Part shown: one piece after another, positions 32,095-44,000 of the stretch
How positions within the stretch are numbered: the stretch's first letter is position 1
How the letters are laid out: each line of letters opens with the position of its first letter
Origin: Rhynchopus euleeides
Taxonomy: Eukaryota > Euglenozoa > Diplonemea > Diplonemida > Diplonemidae
Assembly (NCBI GenBank): GCA_963210315.1
Contig: OY723237.1
Span: 3,162,001 to 3,226,000, forward strand
Reading direction: 5' to 3'
Length of the DNA stretch: 64,000 nt
The notes under the pieces: generated by a model
Told to the model about the DNA's origin: nothing
Databases searched by the model: none
What the model saw: the letters and a program-made list of their open reading frames with translations, nothing else
Position numbers and translations under genes: made by a program

Positions 32095-32610
32095 ACACAG
32101 GGGGATCGACTGGACTGCGGAGAACAACACGGGCAGGATGAGCCCAGGACAGCACAGAGGCTGGCAACTGTTCCCCAGGTGTCACAGCGGAGACCGTCCG
32201 TTGGCAGGAGTTTGGTGGGAACACTCATATGTGGAAACATGAAACAGGCACACGTTGGGAGAAGATGTCACGTGTCACGTGTCTGCGGCACATGGGACAC
32301 AACACAACACGAGGGGGGTGATGATGAGGGGCTGGCAGCTGGGATGGGGGGTGGGAAGGTGGAAGGGAGGTTGCCACACAGTGCAGCACGCCAGAGGGCG
32401 GGTGTCCAGGCAGGGCAGTGCCCTGACAGACAGGGCATGCCATAGCTGAGACACCTGCGGTGGGATGGGGCGCTGCGGTGCAAGACATTCACGTCCATTC
32501 ATGGCTGCCTCGGCAGGGAAGGGAAGGAGAGGGACAGGGGTAAGGGGCACCACTGCACACAGGCTATGCCGCTTCCGGCTAGTTGTGTGTCTTCTGTGTG
32601 GGATACCGGG

Positions 32611-35049
32611 TCACACAGGAGGGAGGGGTGGCATGTCGGTGTGTGGTGCAGAGGTTGGCGGTGGTGCTGGAACAGGTGTTGGTACGGAAGCCCCAGAGCA
32701 CACGAATTGCAGATCAAAACCACGCCGCACGACGGAACCGTCACTGGTGAACTGCACCACCACAGGACCCTGGTAGGCCATCGTCGGAGGAAGGGACGCA
32801 CCGTACAGCGTCTGCTGCAGTAGGAAGGTGCCTTTGCTATCACGGTAGATCCGCACGGAGTCGTAATTCCATTCAGTGATGAACGACAGCCATGTCAGGT
32901 GAACAACGCTGTCACACTCGATGCGCCAGCAGTGGTTCTCGTTGTTGCCGTAGTCGAGGTGTGTGATGCGTGTGGAGTTCTCACCAAGCACCTCTATCTC
33001 ACCGGTGCACTGGGAGGGGAACCTCAGAGCTGCTGGAACAGGTGTTGGTACGGAAGCCCCAGAGCACACGAACTGCAGATCAAAACCAGGCCGCACCTGA
33101 GCAGTATCACTGGTGAACCGCACCACCACAGGACCCTGGTAGTGCATCATCGGGAGATCGAACTCACCGTGCAGTTTTGCCTGCAGTGGGAAGGTGCCGT
33201 CGCCCTCACGGTAGATCCACACGAAGTCGTAATTCCGTTGAATGTTGAACGACAGCCATGCCAGGTGCACAACGCTGTCACACTCGATGCGCCAGCAGTG
33301 GTTCTCGTTGTTGCCGTAGTCGAGGTGTGTGATGCGTGTGGAGTTCTCACCAAGCACCTCTATCTCACCGGTGCACTGGGAGGGGAACACCTCTGGTGGA
33401 GGTTCTGGGACACACGAGTACCGCAGGGTGAGTCCCATCCCAGCCCAGTGCGAGCTTGTGAAGCGCACCACTACAGGGCCTGCATGGTACGACGTCCGGG
33501 CCGTGCTGGTCTCTGACACCTCCTGCAGTACCGGGTACGATAGATTGGTCGCGTTATAGACATGCACGTAGCTCCTGTACACCAGGTCAACCTCAGCCCA
33601 CACCAGCTCAACCACCTCGTCGCATTCAATGTGCCAGCACGCTGCAAACCTCTTCGGGTAGCTGCGGGCGGGGTCCGCAGGGAAGGCAATTGTGCCCTCG
33701 GTGGGATGCTCAAGGTCCATGTAGGTCTCGTAGCAGTTCTCGTCCACCGCTGTGTACCCTGCAGGCTGCGGGCTGTCTTCACCCTCGCACGGCACGTGCA
33801 GCAGCTTGTTCGGGGAGCCGGTCCCCTCGTCGGTGATACGGCCCTCCAACGTGCTGTTCAGGAGCCACTCACGCACCTGTGCCGGCGCCGGTGCCTCCGC
33901 CTGCGCGCCGATGTACGCCGCAACCGCACCCGCAACAAGTGGGCTGGCCATGGAGGTCCCGGAGTAGATGCGGTACGCGTCGAACTGGGGCGGTGCGTTG
34001 TGCGGAGGCTGGTGAGAGGTCCGTGACGAGTTCACCCGCACACCGGGTGCGAACAGGTTCACACACGCCCCATAGTTCGAGAACGAGGCACGGTGGTCCC
34101 CATCCCCACCGGTGAACATTGTGGCACCGACTGTGATCACCTCGTCCACACGTGCAGGGGAGATGGAGCAGGCATCCACGTTGTTGTTCCCAGCAGCCAC
34201 GACAATCGGCACCCCTGCACGTACTGCAGCGGCGATAACTACATCCAGCACCGAGTTCCCAGGCCCGCCAAGCGACATGTTGATGACACCACGACGCCCA
34301 GAGGCGCGCGCGTGTGCCACAGCAGCCTCGACGCCCGACACAACAGCGGAAGTGGACGCCGTCCCATTGTCCCTCAACACCCGCACTGCGACAATGCGTG
34401 CCGACTTTGCAAACCCGAACTGTGTGCCGGCCACCGTCCCAGCAACGTGTGTCCCGTGCCCGTGCACATCGTTGGTGGAGGGGTAGGCAGAGAAGGCCTG
34501 CACGCACCGCCCCTGCAGGTCTGGGTGTGTGCAGTCCACCCCGCTGTCCACGACGTACACATCCACCCCCTCGCCCCACGAGGCGTTGTGGCGGAACCCT
34601 TCCGGCACATGCGCGTCTGCCACAGCGCGCCGCAGCCCCCACGGCACAGGGGCCTCCTGCGCGTCATCGCACTGCAGCTCCACGGCAGATGCATACATCA
34701 CCCCGTCCTCCTCCACCTGGTCCAGCACCCCGGCAAAACGGGTCTGCAGGTGCGCTAGCTGTGCGGGCGTCAGCGACATGGACACGGCGTAGAAGTACGG
34801 CTCGATGGCGCCAGCAGACTGCTCCGCGCCACCCGCCAGCGTCTGGCCCTGGCGCCGCTGCAGCGGGTACGCCTCGTCGTCCATCTGAAGGGCCAGCGCA
34901 CGCAGCTCCGCAACAGAGTGCACGGCGGTGTTCTTCACAACCATGTTGTAGACCTTCTGCCCGCCGTCCGCAGCAGCACCTGCGCTGTGCACCCCCACGA
35001 GCAGCGCCACGAGGGCAGTGCTTCGCAGCAACATCATGCGGGCTGTCAT
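32611..35049 (-). CDS. Secreted subtilisin-family (S8) protease with three CUB domains
   Basis: Single exon, 812 codons. A signal peptide (about 1-25, LLRSTALVALLVGVHSAGA) is followed by an inhibitor-I9-type prodomain (about 32-122) and a proteinase-K-like S8 domain (about 137-418) with a complete triad: Asp168 in VVDSGVD, His198 in GHGTHVAG, Ser366 in SGTSMASPLVAG, plus oxyanion Asn288 in AAGNNN. Three CUB-like domains follow (about 439-546, 559-662, 681-784), each with paired cysteines, and then a Pro-rich tail. CUB2 and CUB3 are near-identical at protein and DNA level (tandem 367-bp units), so one arose by recent duplication. Nothing is broken in this gene. Expected role: an extracellular or vacuolar endopeptidase, with the CUB domains binding substrate or surface. 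Met5 or Met6 are alternative starts. It stands alone on the minus strand between repeat fields. Confidence 0.93.
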   Translation of the reverse strand: MTARMMLLRSTALVALLVGVHSAGAAADGGQKVYNMVVKNTAVHSVAELRALALQMDDEAYPLQRRQGQTLAGGAEQSAGAIEPYFYAVSMSLTPAQLAHLQTRFAGVLDQVEEDGVMYASAVELQCDDAQEAPVPWGLRRAVADAHVPEGFRHNASWGEGVDVYVVDSGVDCTHPDLQGRCVQAFSAYPSTNDVHGHGTHVAGTVAGTQFGFAKSARIVAVRVLRDNGTASTSAVVSGVEAAVAHARASGRRGVINMSLGGPGNSVLDVVIAAAVRAGVPIVVAAGNNNVDACSISPARVDEVITVGATMFTGGDGDHRASFSNYGACVNLFAPGVRVNSSRTSHQPPHNAPPQFDAYRIYSGTSMASPLVAGAVAAYIGAQAEAPAPAQVREWLLNSTLEGRITDEGTGSPNKLLHVPCEGEDSPQPAGYTAVDENCYETYMDLEHPTEGTIAFPADPARSYPKRFAACWHIECDEVVELVWAEVDLVYRSYVHVYNATNLSYPVLQEVSETSTARTSYHAGPVVVRFTSSHWAGMGLTLRYSCVPEPPPEVFPSQCTGEIEVLGENSTRITHLDYGNNENHCWRIECDSVVHLAWLSFNIQRNYDFVWIYREGDGTFPLQAKLHGEFDLPMMHYQGPVVVRFTSDTAQVRPGFDLQFVCSGASVPTPVPAALRFPSQCTGEIEVLGENSTRITHLDYGNNENHCWRIECDSVVHLTWLSFITEWNYDSVRIYRDSKGTFLLQQTLYGASLPPTMAYQGPVVVQFTSDGSVVRRGFDLQFVCSGASVPTPVPAPPPTSAPHTDMPPLPPV
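32665..33395 (-). repeat. Tandem 367-bp intragenic repeat encoding CUB2 and CUB3
   Basis: Units 32665-33031 and 33032-33395 both encode CTGEIEVLGENSTRITHLDY through FDLQFVCSGASVPTPVPA. Differences are concentrated in the middle (residues after WLSF) and near the YQGP segment. Confidence 0.9.
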
Positions 35050-35222
35050 CTGTGTGGTGTGGGGTGGTGGGTCTGGCTCAGCAAAGCATCGTCAGTGATT
35101 CATGGCGGAGGCGGGGGGGGAGGGTCCTGCGGTGAGCCACCCTTCTTGCTGCTTCATCTCGAGGCAACAGGTGCACCTACCACCTTGCCTTTGGCAAAGG
35201 GTTGCCGGCAGGGTTTCCGCAA

Positions 35223-35284
35223 CGTGGCTATTTGGGCCAAACTTTAGGATTTTTATAAATTCCAGCCATGAATAAATAGCCACG
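35223..35284. repeat. 62-bp perfect-arm hairpin
   Basis: Arms CGTGGCTATTT and AAATAGCCACG separated by 40 bp of A/T-rich DNA, about 180 bp upstream of the protease start. It could be a tiny foldback element or an RNA/DNA hairpin; nothing decides this. Confidence 0.45.
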
Positions 35285-35638
35285 GGAGTCAGTGATCTCG
35301 TGCCAGGGCTGGCAGGGGGGGCCGCGGCCCCACCTCCCTTTTTCTGTATTTTTTTGGGAGGGTGGGCCGCCAGGGGTGGCATGGCCCCACCTCGGCCCTA
35401 CATTAGCCCTACCTCAATTCCCCGTCGAGTTTTGTGGAGGGGTCAGATTTCGGGGCTTCTGGGTTCGGCCTTGTGGCCGAGTTTTCATGCGCCGCAGCGT
35501 ATGAAAACCCAACGCCATGCTGGGGGCTTGATGGTGTTCATCGAAGCGCACCTCATCATGCCCCAAGCGAAGGACCATCCCCGCCTGGAATGTGAAACAG
35601 CACCAACCGGTGTGGGGACTAGCCTTCGAAGACTTTCA

Positions 35639-35722
35639 GGATGTTCACTACCGTGGCCTCCGGCGGCTGGGGGGCTCCGCCCCCGAGACCCCCTGTAGGC
35701 TGTCTCGCGACCAAGTCCTTGC
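35639..35722 (-). repeat. Dispersed hairpin repeat (inverted orientation)
   Basis: Reads GTTCACTACCGTGGCCTCCG, then the GGGGGGCTCCGCCCCC hairpin, then CGACCAAGTCCTTGCG, the complement of the 5' module. Confidence 0.8.
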
Positions 35723-36239
35723 GTGTATGCGATTGTTCATCGCACACCATCCACAAAGCGATGCAATCCATGAGCTTTGCTGCCATTCCTGAACACTAGC
35801 TGGCAAAGTTACTCGGGATTGCAGTTTTGCAAGTACTCAAAGGCAATCCAAGATCCCCTGGACTCCTGATTTTTGATCCGGCAGGACCCGATGCCTCTCG
35901 AATTGGGGGAAAACGTTCTGTGGCCGTGCATTCGACCCTGTTTGCATCGTACCACGGGAAATCGGGGCGGGGTTGGGCTGCACTTTTTCCCCTGCGGAGC
36001 GAGCTCGGCCCACCCTGTGCCCTACCTCTTTTTTGGTTTGCCCGACCCCCAGCGAGATCACTGCACGGGAGGCTTTTTCACACTTTTCAGAGGAGCATCA
36101 GGGGGGCCTGGGGAGCTTCACCACCCAGACTGTGGGCATGTACCTGTAGATTACTTGTCTTGTGTTGCGCGATAATGCGGAGTCACATCGGAACAGTAAT
36201 CTGCGCGCAGCCAACCCCACCGAATCTGGACGCCCTCCA

Positions 36240-36330
36240 GGAACAGACGTTCACTACCGTGGCCTCCGGCGGCTGGGGCTCCGCCCCCCCCCAGACCCCC
36301 CTGTGCTGTGTCAAGCGACCAGTCCTTGCA
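36240..36330 (-). repeat. Dispersed hairpin repeat (inverted orientation)
   Basis: Reads GTTCACTACCGTGGCCTCCG and GGGGCTCCGCCCCCCCCAGA, followed by CAAGCGACCAGTCCTTGC. Confidence 0.8.
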
Positions 36331-37084
36331 AGAGGGCAGGGTGTTCAAGAGGGTGTTCGGGGCAACGGTCCAAAATCGGTTTCTTGTTTTCCTCCGGTCC
36401 CCGGATAGTGCGAGCACTGATATCAGCGGAGGAAACCGGGGAGACCGGCCCTTCGGTCGAAGGCTCGCCAGGGAGGGAGGGGGAAGGCGCGCGAGAACAA
36501 TTTTCCGGGGGGGGGGGGGCTTGCGGACAAGCTAGTTTTTAGCCACGGTTTCTGGCACCTACGGCAGTGCTTTTTCCAGGATTCCGGAAATCGGGATCCG
36601 GGGCACATGTTTTTAAGGAATATGGGTGATAAGGGCTTCATTTGCAGTATTCTGGCAATAATCTGACGTTGTGTGGCTTTCTGTGCCAGCTCTGTGACAG
36701 GTATCCCATCGCCGACACGTACTCCCTGCGGTCCTTGACGCCATTGCACTTCAGGTAGCCGATGTCCGGAGATGCTTGTGCAACAGTGCCTCTGATATCC
36801 GGCCCGTGCATACACGCCTGCTCCCTGTATTCATCCTCTGCCCACGTGTGTGACATTGTAGCGTAGATGAGGCTTGCACTGCACAGCTCGGCCATCTGAT
36901 ACAGGTGGATGGGGGTAAAGAAGGGTCCCCTTCAGACAGGGACCCTCAGGCTGGGTGTAATCAGCCACCCTCTCGGCCCACACCCGGGCCCACCACCCAC
37001 ACCTTTTCCGCCAGAAAGTGTCGTTATTTGAAAGCGGACTACGTGCCATAGAGTGCCCCTTATTCAGTACAGAACAAGTATACA

Positions 37085-37282
37085 CAGTGGACCCCCACCC
37101 CCTGGAGCGGGGGTCGGAGCGGGGATCTGACCCCCGCGAGCGGGGGTATGGACCCCCGATATCGGGAGTCTGCACTGCCTATTTTCGGTGCCCATACGAC
37201 CCCCGATATCGGGGGTCGGTCCCTCGTCAGACCCCCGCTTTCCGATCTCCCAAAAGGGTCTACCCCGACGTGCGGGAGACCT
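37085..37282. mobile_element. Short palindrome-array element related to the 16.9-kb element
   Basis: About 200 bp that starts CAGTGGACCCCC, continues through dyads such as GACCCCCGATATCGGGGGTC and GACCCCCGCGAGCGGGGGT, and ends CAAAAGGGTCTACCCC, then GTGCGGGAGACC. Start, dyad spacing and end follow the plan of the 16913-19216 termini (GTGGACTCC; 20-bp dyads; GAAAAGGGTTACCCTACCCC), with different dyad sequence. It looks like a non-autonomous relative in which the two ends are joined. Confidence 0.55.
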
Positions 37283-37782
37283 ATCCTGCTTTTTTCTAAG
37301 GATTTTTGCCTTGGATTTCGGACCCAGCAGTCCCCTGTGCAAGCCCCACAACTTCACGCAGTGCACTGCCTTGGAAAATTCTGTCACAACCGCACAGTGA
37401 AAGGCCTCGCTCGAGACCACCACTGTGGCAGCCCAGGTCCGGCAGCTCGCCATCCTCGACCAAACAAGGCGGCAACGACCGTCTTATCCGTTGTGCTGTA
37501 AGGCGCATGACCGATGCGATGGTTGCTTGCCTCAACAGTACAAGACGCTGCGCTGCCGATGACCTCCTATAGGGTCGGCGCCACCTGACAGTTCCCACTG
37601 GTTCGCCTCGCTCGATGGGGTAACCCCTCCATCCCGCCGGCGTCCACGGCTCCTCTCCTGTGGCCAGTGATCCGGCCATCATCAGCTGCCAGATGATGGC
37701 CAATGAATGGGTTTCAGGACCGTTTTTTTTCCAATGACACCCCCTTCTTGACATGTCACAGTGTCACAGTGGCATACACGCA

Positions 37783-37842
37783 AGGGCTTGGTGACAAGAC
37801 AGGCACATGTCACAGGGGGGCCGCGGTAGTGGTCATTTGCGT
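37783..37842 (+). repeat. Dispersed hairpin repeat, truncated
   Basis: Keeps GCAAGGGCTTGGTGACAAGA, CACATGTCACAGGGGGG and CGCGGTAGTGGTCATTTG. The stem of the hairpin is deleted. Confidence 0.6.
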
Positions 37843-38065
37843 CTTGGCTGGAAAGAAAGGACCTCATCCTGCTGGTTGCCGAGGTTCTCTTCCGGCAAAT
37901 TTCACTCCAGTGCGGCCGTAGTCAACACGGTTTGACCCCCGGCGGGTCCCGGGAAACCCCGGCCGGGCCCGGGACCGGGTCTTTGAAACCCCACCGGGTC
38001 CGGCCGGAATCCCGGGGGGGTTCTCCCGGGCTTTCCCGGGACCCGGCCGGCCCGTCCGGGGTCCC

Positions 38066-41000
38066 GCCACCTGCAAACTGTGCAAAGATCCCTTGGGTGG
38101 GTGTCGGTTCCGTGCGCGGGTGGCCTTCGCGCGTGACCCTCCATGGCTGTCTGAAGTTGGCTAACCACTCCTTCAGCGCAACCTGCCCAAGGGGGTACAA
38201 TTAGGTGAAGCTGCGGGCCTCTGTGGAAGCGCAGAGTTTGACCCATTGGAGGGTACTCGGCGCTTTCGGCATCGTCCTTGTATGCAATGGAAAGAGTGCG
38301 GCACAGGGTACACGGCGGTTTGAAACAAGTCTGACATTGCACTGAGAGGACGGTAATGTGAAGGGATGGCGATCAGCGAGTGTATATCTTTCCGATCCCC
38401 CGCCATGAGTATCGAGGGGGGCATGTCGAAATACATATCCAGGTCCAGATTGTAGTGATTCCCAAGGCGGTGTTGAGGGGCATGCTGCGAACGTGGCAGA
38501 CCGAAGGGATGCTGTCAGCAGAAGATGGAACACTTTACTGGTCTCCATCGCGAGACCGCCGAAGGAAACAAAGCGCACGTGCGACCGAGATCACCCTGAG
38601 TGAGGAACACCCTCCCTGTCTCAGAAGGGACGGACTGTGTTGCGTAATGCAGCAGCTGTGGGAACGGACAGGTGCGGAGCACCACCGTCCTGCGTACCAG
38701 GCTTTCTGCGTGCCTGTTCGAGCTGTACTTCGTGAATATCGGGTGGTACGGGCAACGGCTGCTTCGACAACAAGATGCGATGTTCCTCTGCCGCACGGAA
38801 GCTCGTGCCTGGAGGCCCGTTCCACGACCTGAGCCCCGCCAAGGACAAGAGTGCTGACAGACACGTGAAGAGAATTGCTTCCGAGGATACTGCATGTAGT
38901 GATGCACCTCTGCTGGGACGGGCTGGTTGAAGCTGTTGATCGAATGTTCGACGACTGGTAGTCGCTCACGGTGGGCTGAATAAAGAAGCACGTGTATGCT
39001 GCGGCACTCAGACAAGAGCGTCCTGCTGCCGGGCTGCGTCGTGGCGACTAACAGGGCAACAGTGATAACCACTGTTGAGTGCGACGGCACGTCCCCGACA
39101 GCGTCTACTGGGCTATGTTCCTGCTTTGCAGATGGTTCCTTGCCGCAGACTGTTGCGAGTTCCTCGCAGCACCTGCCCGTACACACCTTCTGGAAAACAC
39201 GCTGCATACGCGTATGCAGCCACCACTGGCAGGCCCCGCACCCTCCTGCGTTCCGCACGGTATGTGCACCCCCTTGGCAAACCCTGCAAAGGCAGTGGGG
39301 TCGAGTCGCATGAATCACACCCTTTCGGGTACCTCGGTAGTTCCAGCAATAGGAGACCCACTGTAACAATATGGCCTGTCTGTGGCACAGCAAGTGGGCA
39401 AGGAGGCAGAGGTGCGCAGGTGCACAGTACGCAGGCAGCTGAGGGCTGTTCACCACACCCTGAGAGACATGTCGCAAGAGCACAGCAGTGTGCCCATCCA
39501 GGGCGTGTGAGGGTGCTGATGTCCCACACACGAAAGGGCAAGGTCCCTCATGCCCGACACAGCATTGCTGTGACCCTCCAGCACTGTGGTGCGCCCTTCA
39601 AGCCCCAAACGTAGTGTTCCACTTGGGCTGGCCCCTGCACGACCAGTGAGGGCTTGACGTGCCATGGATGGCATGCCAACCATGGGGAACAGGCCTTCAT
39701 TGCCGTGGCCTTCGGCAGAGGCTGTCGAGTGACTTCTCCTTGTGCGGCAAGTTGGAGCCACGGGTGATAGTATCGAGGACACCCTCAGGAGAAGATGGAT
39801 GCAGCCCGACTCACATCAAATCTGTACGCCGGCAAGGAACAGTCACTGACTATCATGGCCTCCAGCAGCTTTCTGCCCAGACCCTGCGGCGAGTGCCTGT
39901 CTCGGAGGCAAGCCCTTGCGACTGTGACCTCTCGAAGATTCTGTGGAAGAAACCGGCCCCGAAATCGATAATTGTTGGAGCAAGTGAAGCCACAGAGCTG
40001 CCAGCTGCACTGCCCTTCACCACCTACTAATGGTGAAGGGGCAAGGTAGCTGGCTGTGCAAACGGGCCAGACTCTGCCTCACGCAGAGGTGGAACAGAAC
40101 GACGCCTCCGTGTTGGAGGTTCCACAGGAGCGGTACCAGGCACCTCTTCAGGGGGAGGCCGCGCTTGATACAAGGCGAGCGTGGCACTGTGCGGGGGGGC
40201 GTGCCGGTTCAGCCTCTTGGTTGTGACGGGGAGAGGGACCACCTGAAGATGAGGTCTTGTGAGGGACACGAGGGGGTGCTATCCGAGGAGAAGGACGACA
40301 TCACCCATCACGGAGCCTAAGCTGTCAGCGTCTGCAACGCCAGGGGATGAGGAGGTGCCACTGGAGTCACTGGAGGAAGACAAGAGGGTGTGTCATCGGG
40401 GGGCCGGGCGAGGGTCTTGAACGATTCAAACGATTTTGGGTCGTGTCCCGGGTGAAGGGATACCGCCTACGGATACTGCCGAGGGCAATCCAACCCGGGG
40501 CTTGTTCTTCTGATCGCACGGTGGCATTGCCTTGGCGCCTCTTCCCAATGTACCAAGTTGGTCCTGAGACCGTGGGATGTGCCCACAGTGACGACTCTCC
40601 CTTTATATAAGAGAGCCACAAGCACGCGGTGCAGTTCCTCACAGGCTGCACAACTGACCTGCAGCGGTCCGCGAAGTGCAAGGCGGAGCTTCTGGCCTGA
40701 CATTCTGGCGGCCGGAGTGCGTGGATCCGCCGGGGAGGCATGTTTTGGTTCTGGCACTCAGTGCTCGCGCTAACATCCGGGTACCGGAGGAAAACCAATG
40801 TCGGCATTCGGGGATGCTTGTCATCTCCCCCGAAGGGCACATGCAGTGCCTTCACAGCGGCGACAATTCCGCTTATTCCCTGTGCTGCGAGGCACCTGTT
40901 TATTTCCACAACCCTGACGAGCCTATACCGAGTGATACACCCCTCGGCTTCCTTCCCTGCCGGAACACTGATGGCGCCTCCTCGCACAGGATAACCTCCT

Positions 41001-44000
41001 GTCAGCAGACACCCCGAACACAACAGGTGTCGCGCTTGCCACCGGTTGGCACAGATCCAAGCGTCAGGCGCTCCGCTAACTGACATGTATGTTGAACGAG
41101 TTTGAATCGTGCTCTGAGTAGCCCCGGTGGGAGGGGCGGCTGTCTCAGGTTGTTCTGGCCGCACAGCGGCATTGCCCCGTGTCGCCTCTTCCTCGTTGGC
41201 TTGTTTGCATCGTTGGCCTGTCCCAGGGCAGGACCGTGACACACAGTGACGACAATCCTACGCCCACCCCCAACCGAGCCGTGGCAGGTGCCTCTCAGAC
41301 TGGGTCAGGCAGCCGCCGCGCTGATGCATCTGGCGCCCTGTGGAAAGAATCGAGGGTAGCTGAGCCTCCTTCCAGCGGTGCAGCAACACGTGTTGCGCGT
41401 TGGTGGCGAGGTGGTGCCGGGCTGGCGCTGTGGCAGGCAGCCGAAGAGACGCTTCAGGGAGACCCTCGGTGGGGTGTAGCCAGGGTGCCTCCTGCAGGGA
41501 GGGCCCGCAGGATGGGGACGTGCCCGGGCTGCTGCCGGCAGAGACCAGACGGCGCCTCCAGATCCCGTGTCACTCCGGGGCGCGGACTCCGGCCACTGCC
41601 TGCCTTGCGGATGGTGGACTGCTTATCCCGAGCGCAGGATAGGTTGGGACAGTGACAGCAACTCGACATGTACAAGAGCACCCGGATGATGTTCTTCAGT
41701 TGATCACCTGCACACCGCCGCGGACCCTCCCACGGCCTCGCATGTCTGCTGCAGGGCAGGGGGGTCGCTACTGCTGCTGGTGTCAGGAAGGCTACCGAGA
41801 TGCGCAGGCCTGCTGAGGCGGGCTTGCTCCAGAGGGTGGCAGCCTTTTCACTGTCAAGCGTCGCGCGTGATGAAGACATGTGGACATGTCATAACGGTGG
41901 TGCCCCAAGTATTCCGAGGGAATCCGACCCACGCGGACCGCGAGCGAAGCGAGGGAAGAAGAGTTAGAGGCGGCACAAATGAGATTATCCCCCTCACTTC
42001 GGCGGGGGATCGGGTCGCACATGAGACCAGGCATCCCTCTCAAATCCGAACCGACACAACCACCAGACCTCCGCAGGTACATTGCTGCGTTGCTCTGCTG
42101 CCTGGTGGCCACGAGGCTGACACGAGGCTCAGTCCACGGTCCACCTTCAGGGGGGAGGGGGCGTATCCCACAATGTCCTGCCACTTCTGACTCGCCGCCA
42201 CAGGTCCGAGATAGCCTGGGGGCCTACCCCCTTGCATTGGCCGCCCTATTCAACACTTCTGGGGCGAGGAGGACAACTGCAACGGCCTGTAGCAGTAGCA
42301 GTAGGTGCAGGGTGCACACGCCGCAAGAGGCACAACACTGCACTTCTCTCCAGCAGCGTGTCAGCAGACGCCAACACCCCCTCCATGCGACGAGAGAATG
42401 CACGGCTCGCCACTCTGCGTGGGGCTGACAGTGCCAGGTCAGCTTCTTTCCTTCGACGTATTCTCCGGGCTCAACATCCACTACCCTGGGTGGACATCAG
42501 GCCAAGGGGAGGCTCGGTGGCCCACACTCCGACGACAAGATTCACGCGCGTGAGTTTGCCTCAAGTGAGTTTGGGGGAGGCACAGAGGCCTTGCAGTGCC
42601 TTGTGGCAGCACCACTCTGAAAGCCTGCCTTCCCGCAACCCTCTCGTCTCTCGGCATCCTGACGTACACCCTCCGAACTGGCCGCAACCTACGAGTCGGC
42701 GCCCTCGGGCCACTGTCGTGTGGATGTAACACAACAGGGCTTACGATACCCGTTGCCCACTGAGGCTTGAATGAGGGGCTGCCCCTGGAGACGGGGGAGG
42801 ACAACAACAAAGCTATCGCTGACGAGCATTGCGAACCAGCACCTGAAACTGGACATGCAGGGCTGGGTGGCTTTGCGGGTGACGCACCGCTTCCTCACAG
42901 AAAGCGGGGCGTCGGAGAGCAGCGCGGTGACATCGCTGCAGTCTCAGATATGAATGAGGAGGTGCGGCAGGCCCAGGCGGGAACGCTACGTTGTGGCCTC
43001 GCCAGATAAATCACCCTGTCAGTTTCCAGGTGGCCCTCCAGGTGAGACTTCCCAGGATGCCGCGACTTGCCGTTTTGAACTCAACATCCGGGTTCCTCTG
43101 GCAAGGAATAGTCGGACTTGGCTGTACGACATGTGGCACCGTCCTCAACATGCACCCGCAAACAGAGCCAGCTTGGCGTTCAGTAGTTTGGATTGGCAGA
43201 ACGAGACAGGTCGCGCGGTGTCTCCGGAGAGGCAACACAACGCCAGGAACTGAACTCTGTTACCCTGCTCCCACACCGAGTCACGCCACACAGCCTGACT
43301 CTCCCCTCTGTGCTGTCGAGGAGCGACACAGACACACTGAAGGCTGGGGGGTGCGTCAACTGGTGTTGGGACGGGACCATCGTGGCGGCACCCTGACAAG
43401 GGGATGGAGGGGATGAGTGGGTGCTTCATCCGCACACACCCTGCTTGAGGAGGCGCGAGGAAAGGGAAGGGCGAGCAGCGCGCGCGACCTGCCAGTGCAC
43501 CTCCGCCGCGATCGCCCACCATTAGGAGCTGAGGAAAAACGCTTCCCCGCCAGGCCCACAGGACAAACCAGTTCTAGACCCAGGGTGCAGCCCGCCTTAC
43601 CGGGTTGTGATGAGGGAGGAGCGGCACGCCACCACCCCCCACCACCAGGGAGATTGCCGTCAGGCAGCAGGATGATATTGCTGCCGTTGGTTCGCTTACC
43701 TGTGAGATGGGAACCCCCTCCCCAGGTCGGACGCGCCGTACGCCGCGCGATGACCACATGAAGTACATTTCAGGCTCCCTGCACCCCCCGTGCTCCTGGT
43801 CGCACTCCGGGAAGACACACTTTGCGAAGCCTCCGGAGCATGAAGGAATTCTAGCATGAATGCAGGCACTCTCGTGACCCTCAGCGATTCCCACGCAACC
43901 TCAATCGCCTTGAAGAGTGAGCGGATAGACATTGCGCACAAGCTATAGGGTTTGTTTGTGCGCGGGTTCTGTGCGGGGGACATGAGTGACCACATGCGCT

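Larger units (their letters stand above)
30431..32610. other. Intergenic DNA between GSK3 and the protease
   Basis: About 2.2 kb without a supported gene. It holds two MITE copies (31568, 31995) and a short imperfect repeat at 31340-31450 (CCCGACACAAG, then TGCATCCGAGGA, variants three times). A minus-strand stretch near 31445-31540 (MTPMFPKMLKFPDWGPTR) ends at a GT and could be a 5' exon of GSK3, but nothing links it to the kinase beyond position and strand. Confidence 0.4.
35050..38065. other. Repeat-bearing DNA upstream of the protease
   Basis: No supported host gene. Holds a short hairpin, three dispersed hairpin repeats, a G run (36509), a palindrome array (37085-37282) and a CCCGG-rich stretch (37932-38065). 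Between 36640 and 37175 the minus strand carries coding-like pieces in two frames (ATMSHTWAEDEYREQACMHG; SNNDTFWRKRCGWWARVW) next to the palindrome array. They may be the decayed protein of that element. Confidence 0.45.

Noticed and set aside
38515-39531. A 338-codon minus-strand open frame
   Set aside because: Composition is rich in Cys/His/Arg without any conserved pattern, and alternative frames are equally open. I see no support for a gene.
39113-39782. WD40-like words (VLEGHSNAV; FRVWDIS) on the minus strand
   Set aside because: The words fall in different frames and the spacing does not fit a WD repeat; at most a very old relic, possibly chance.
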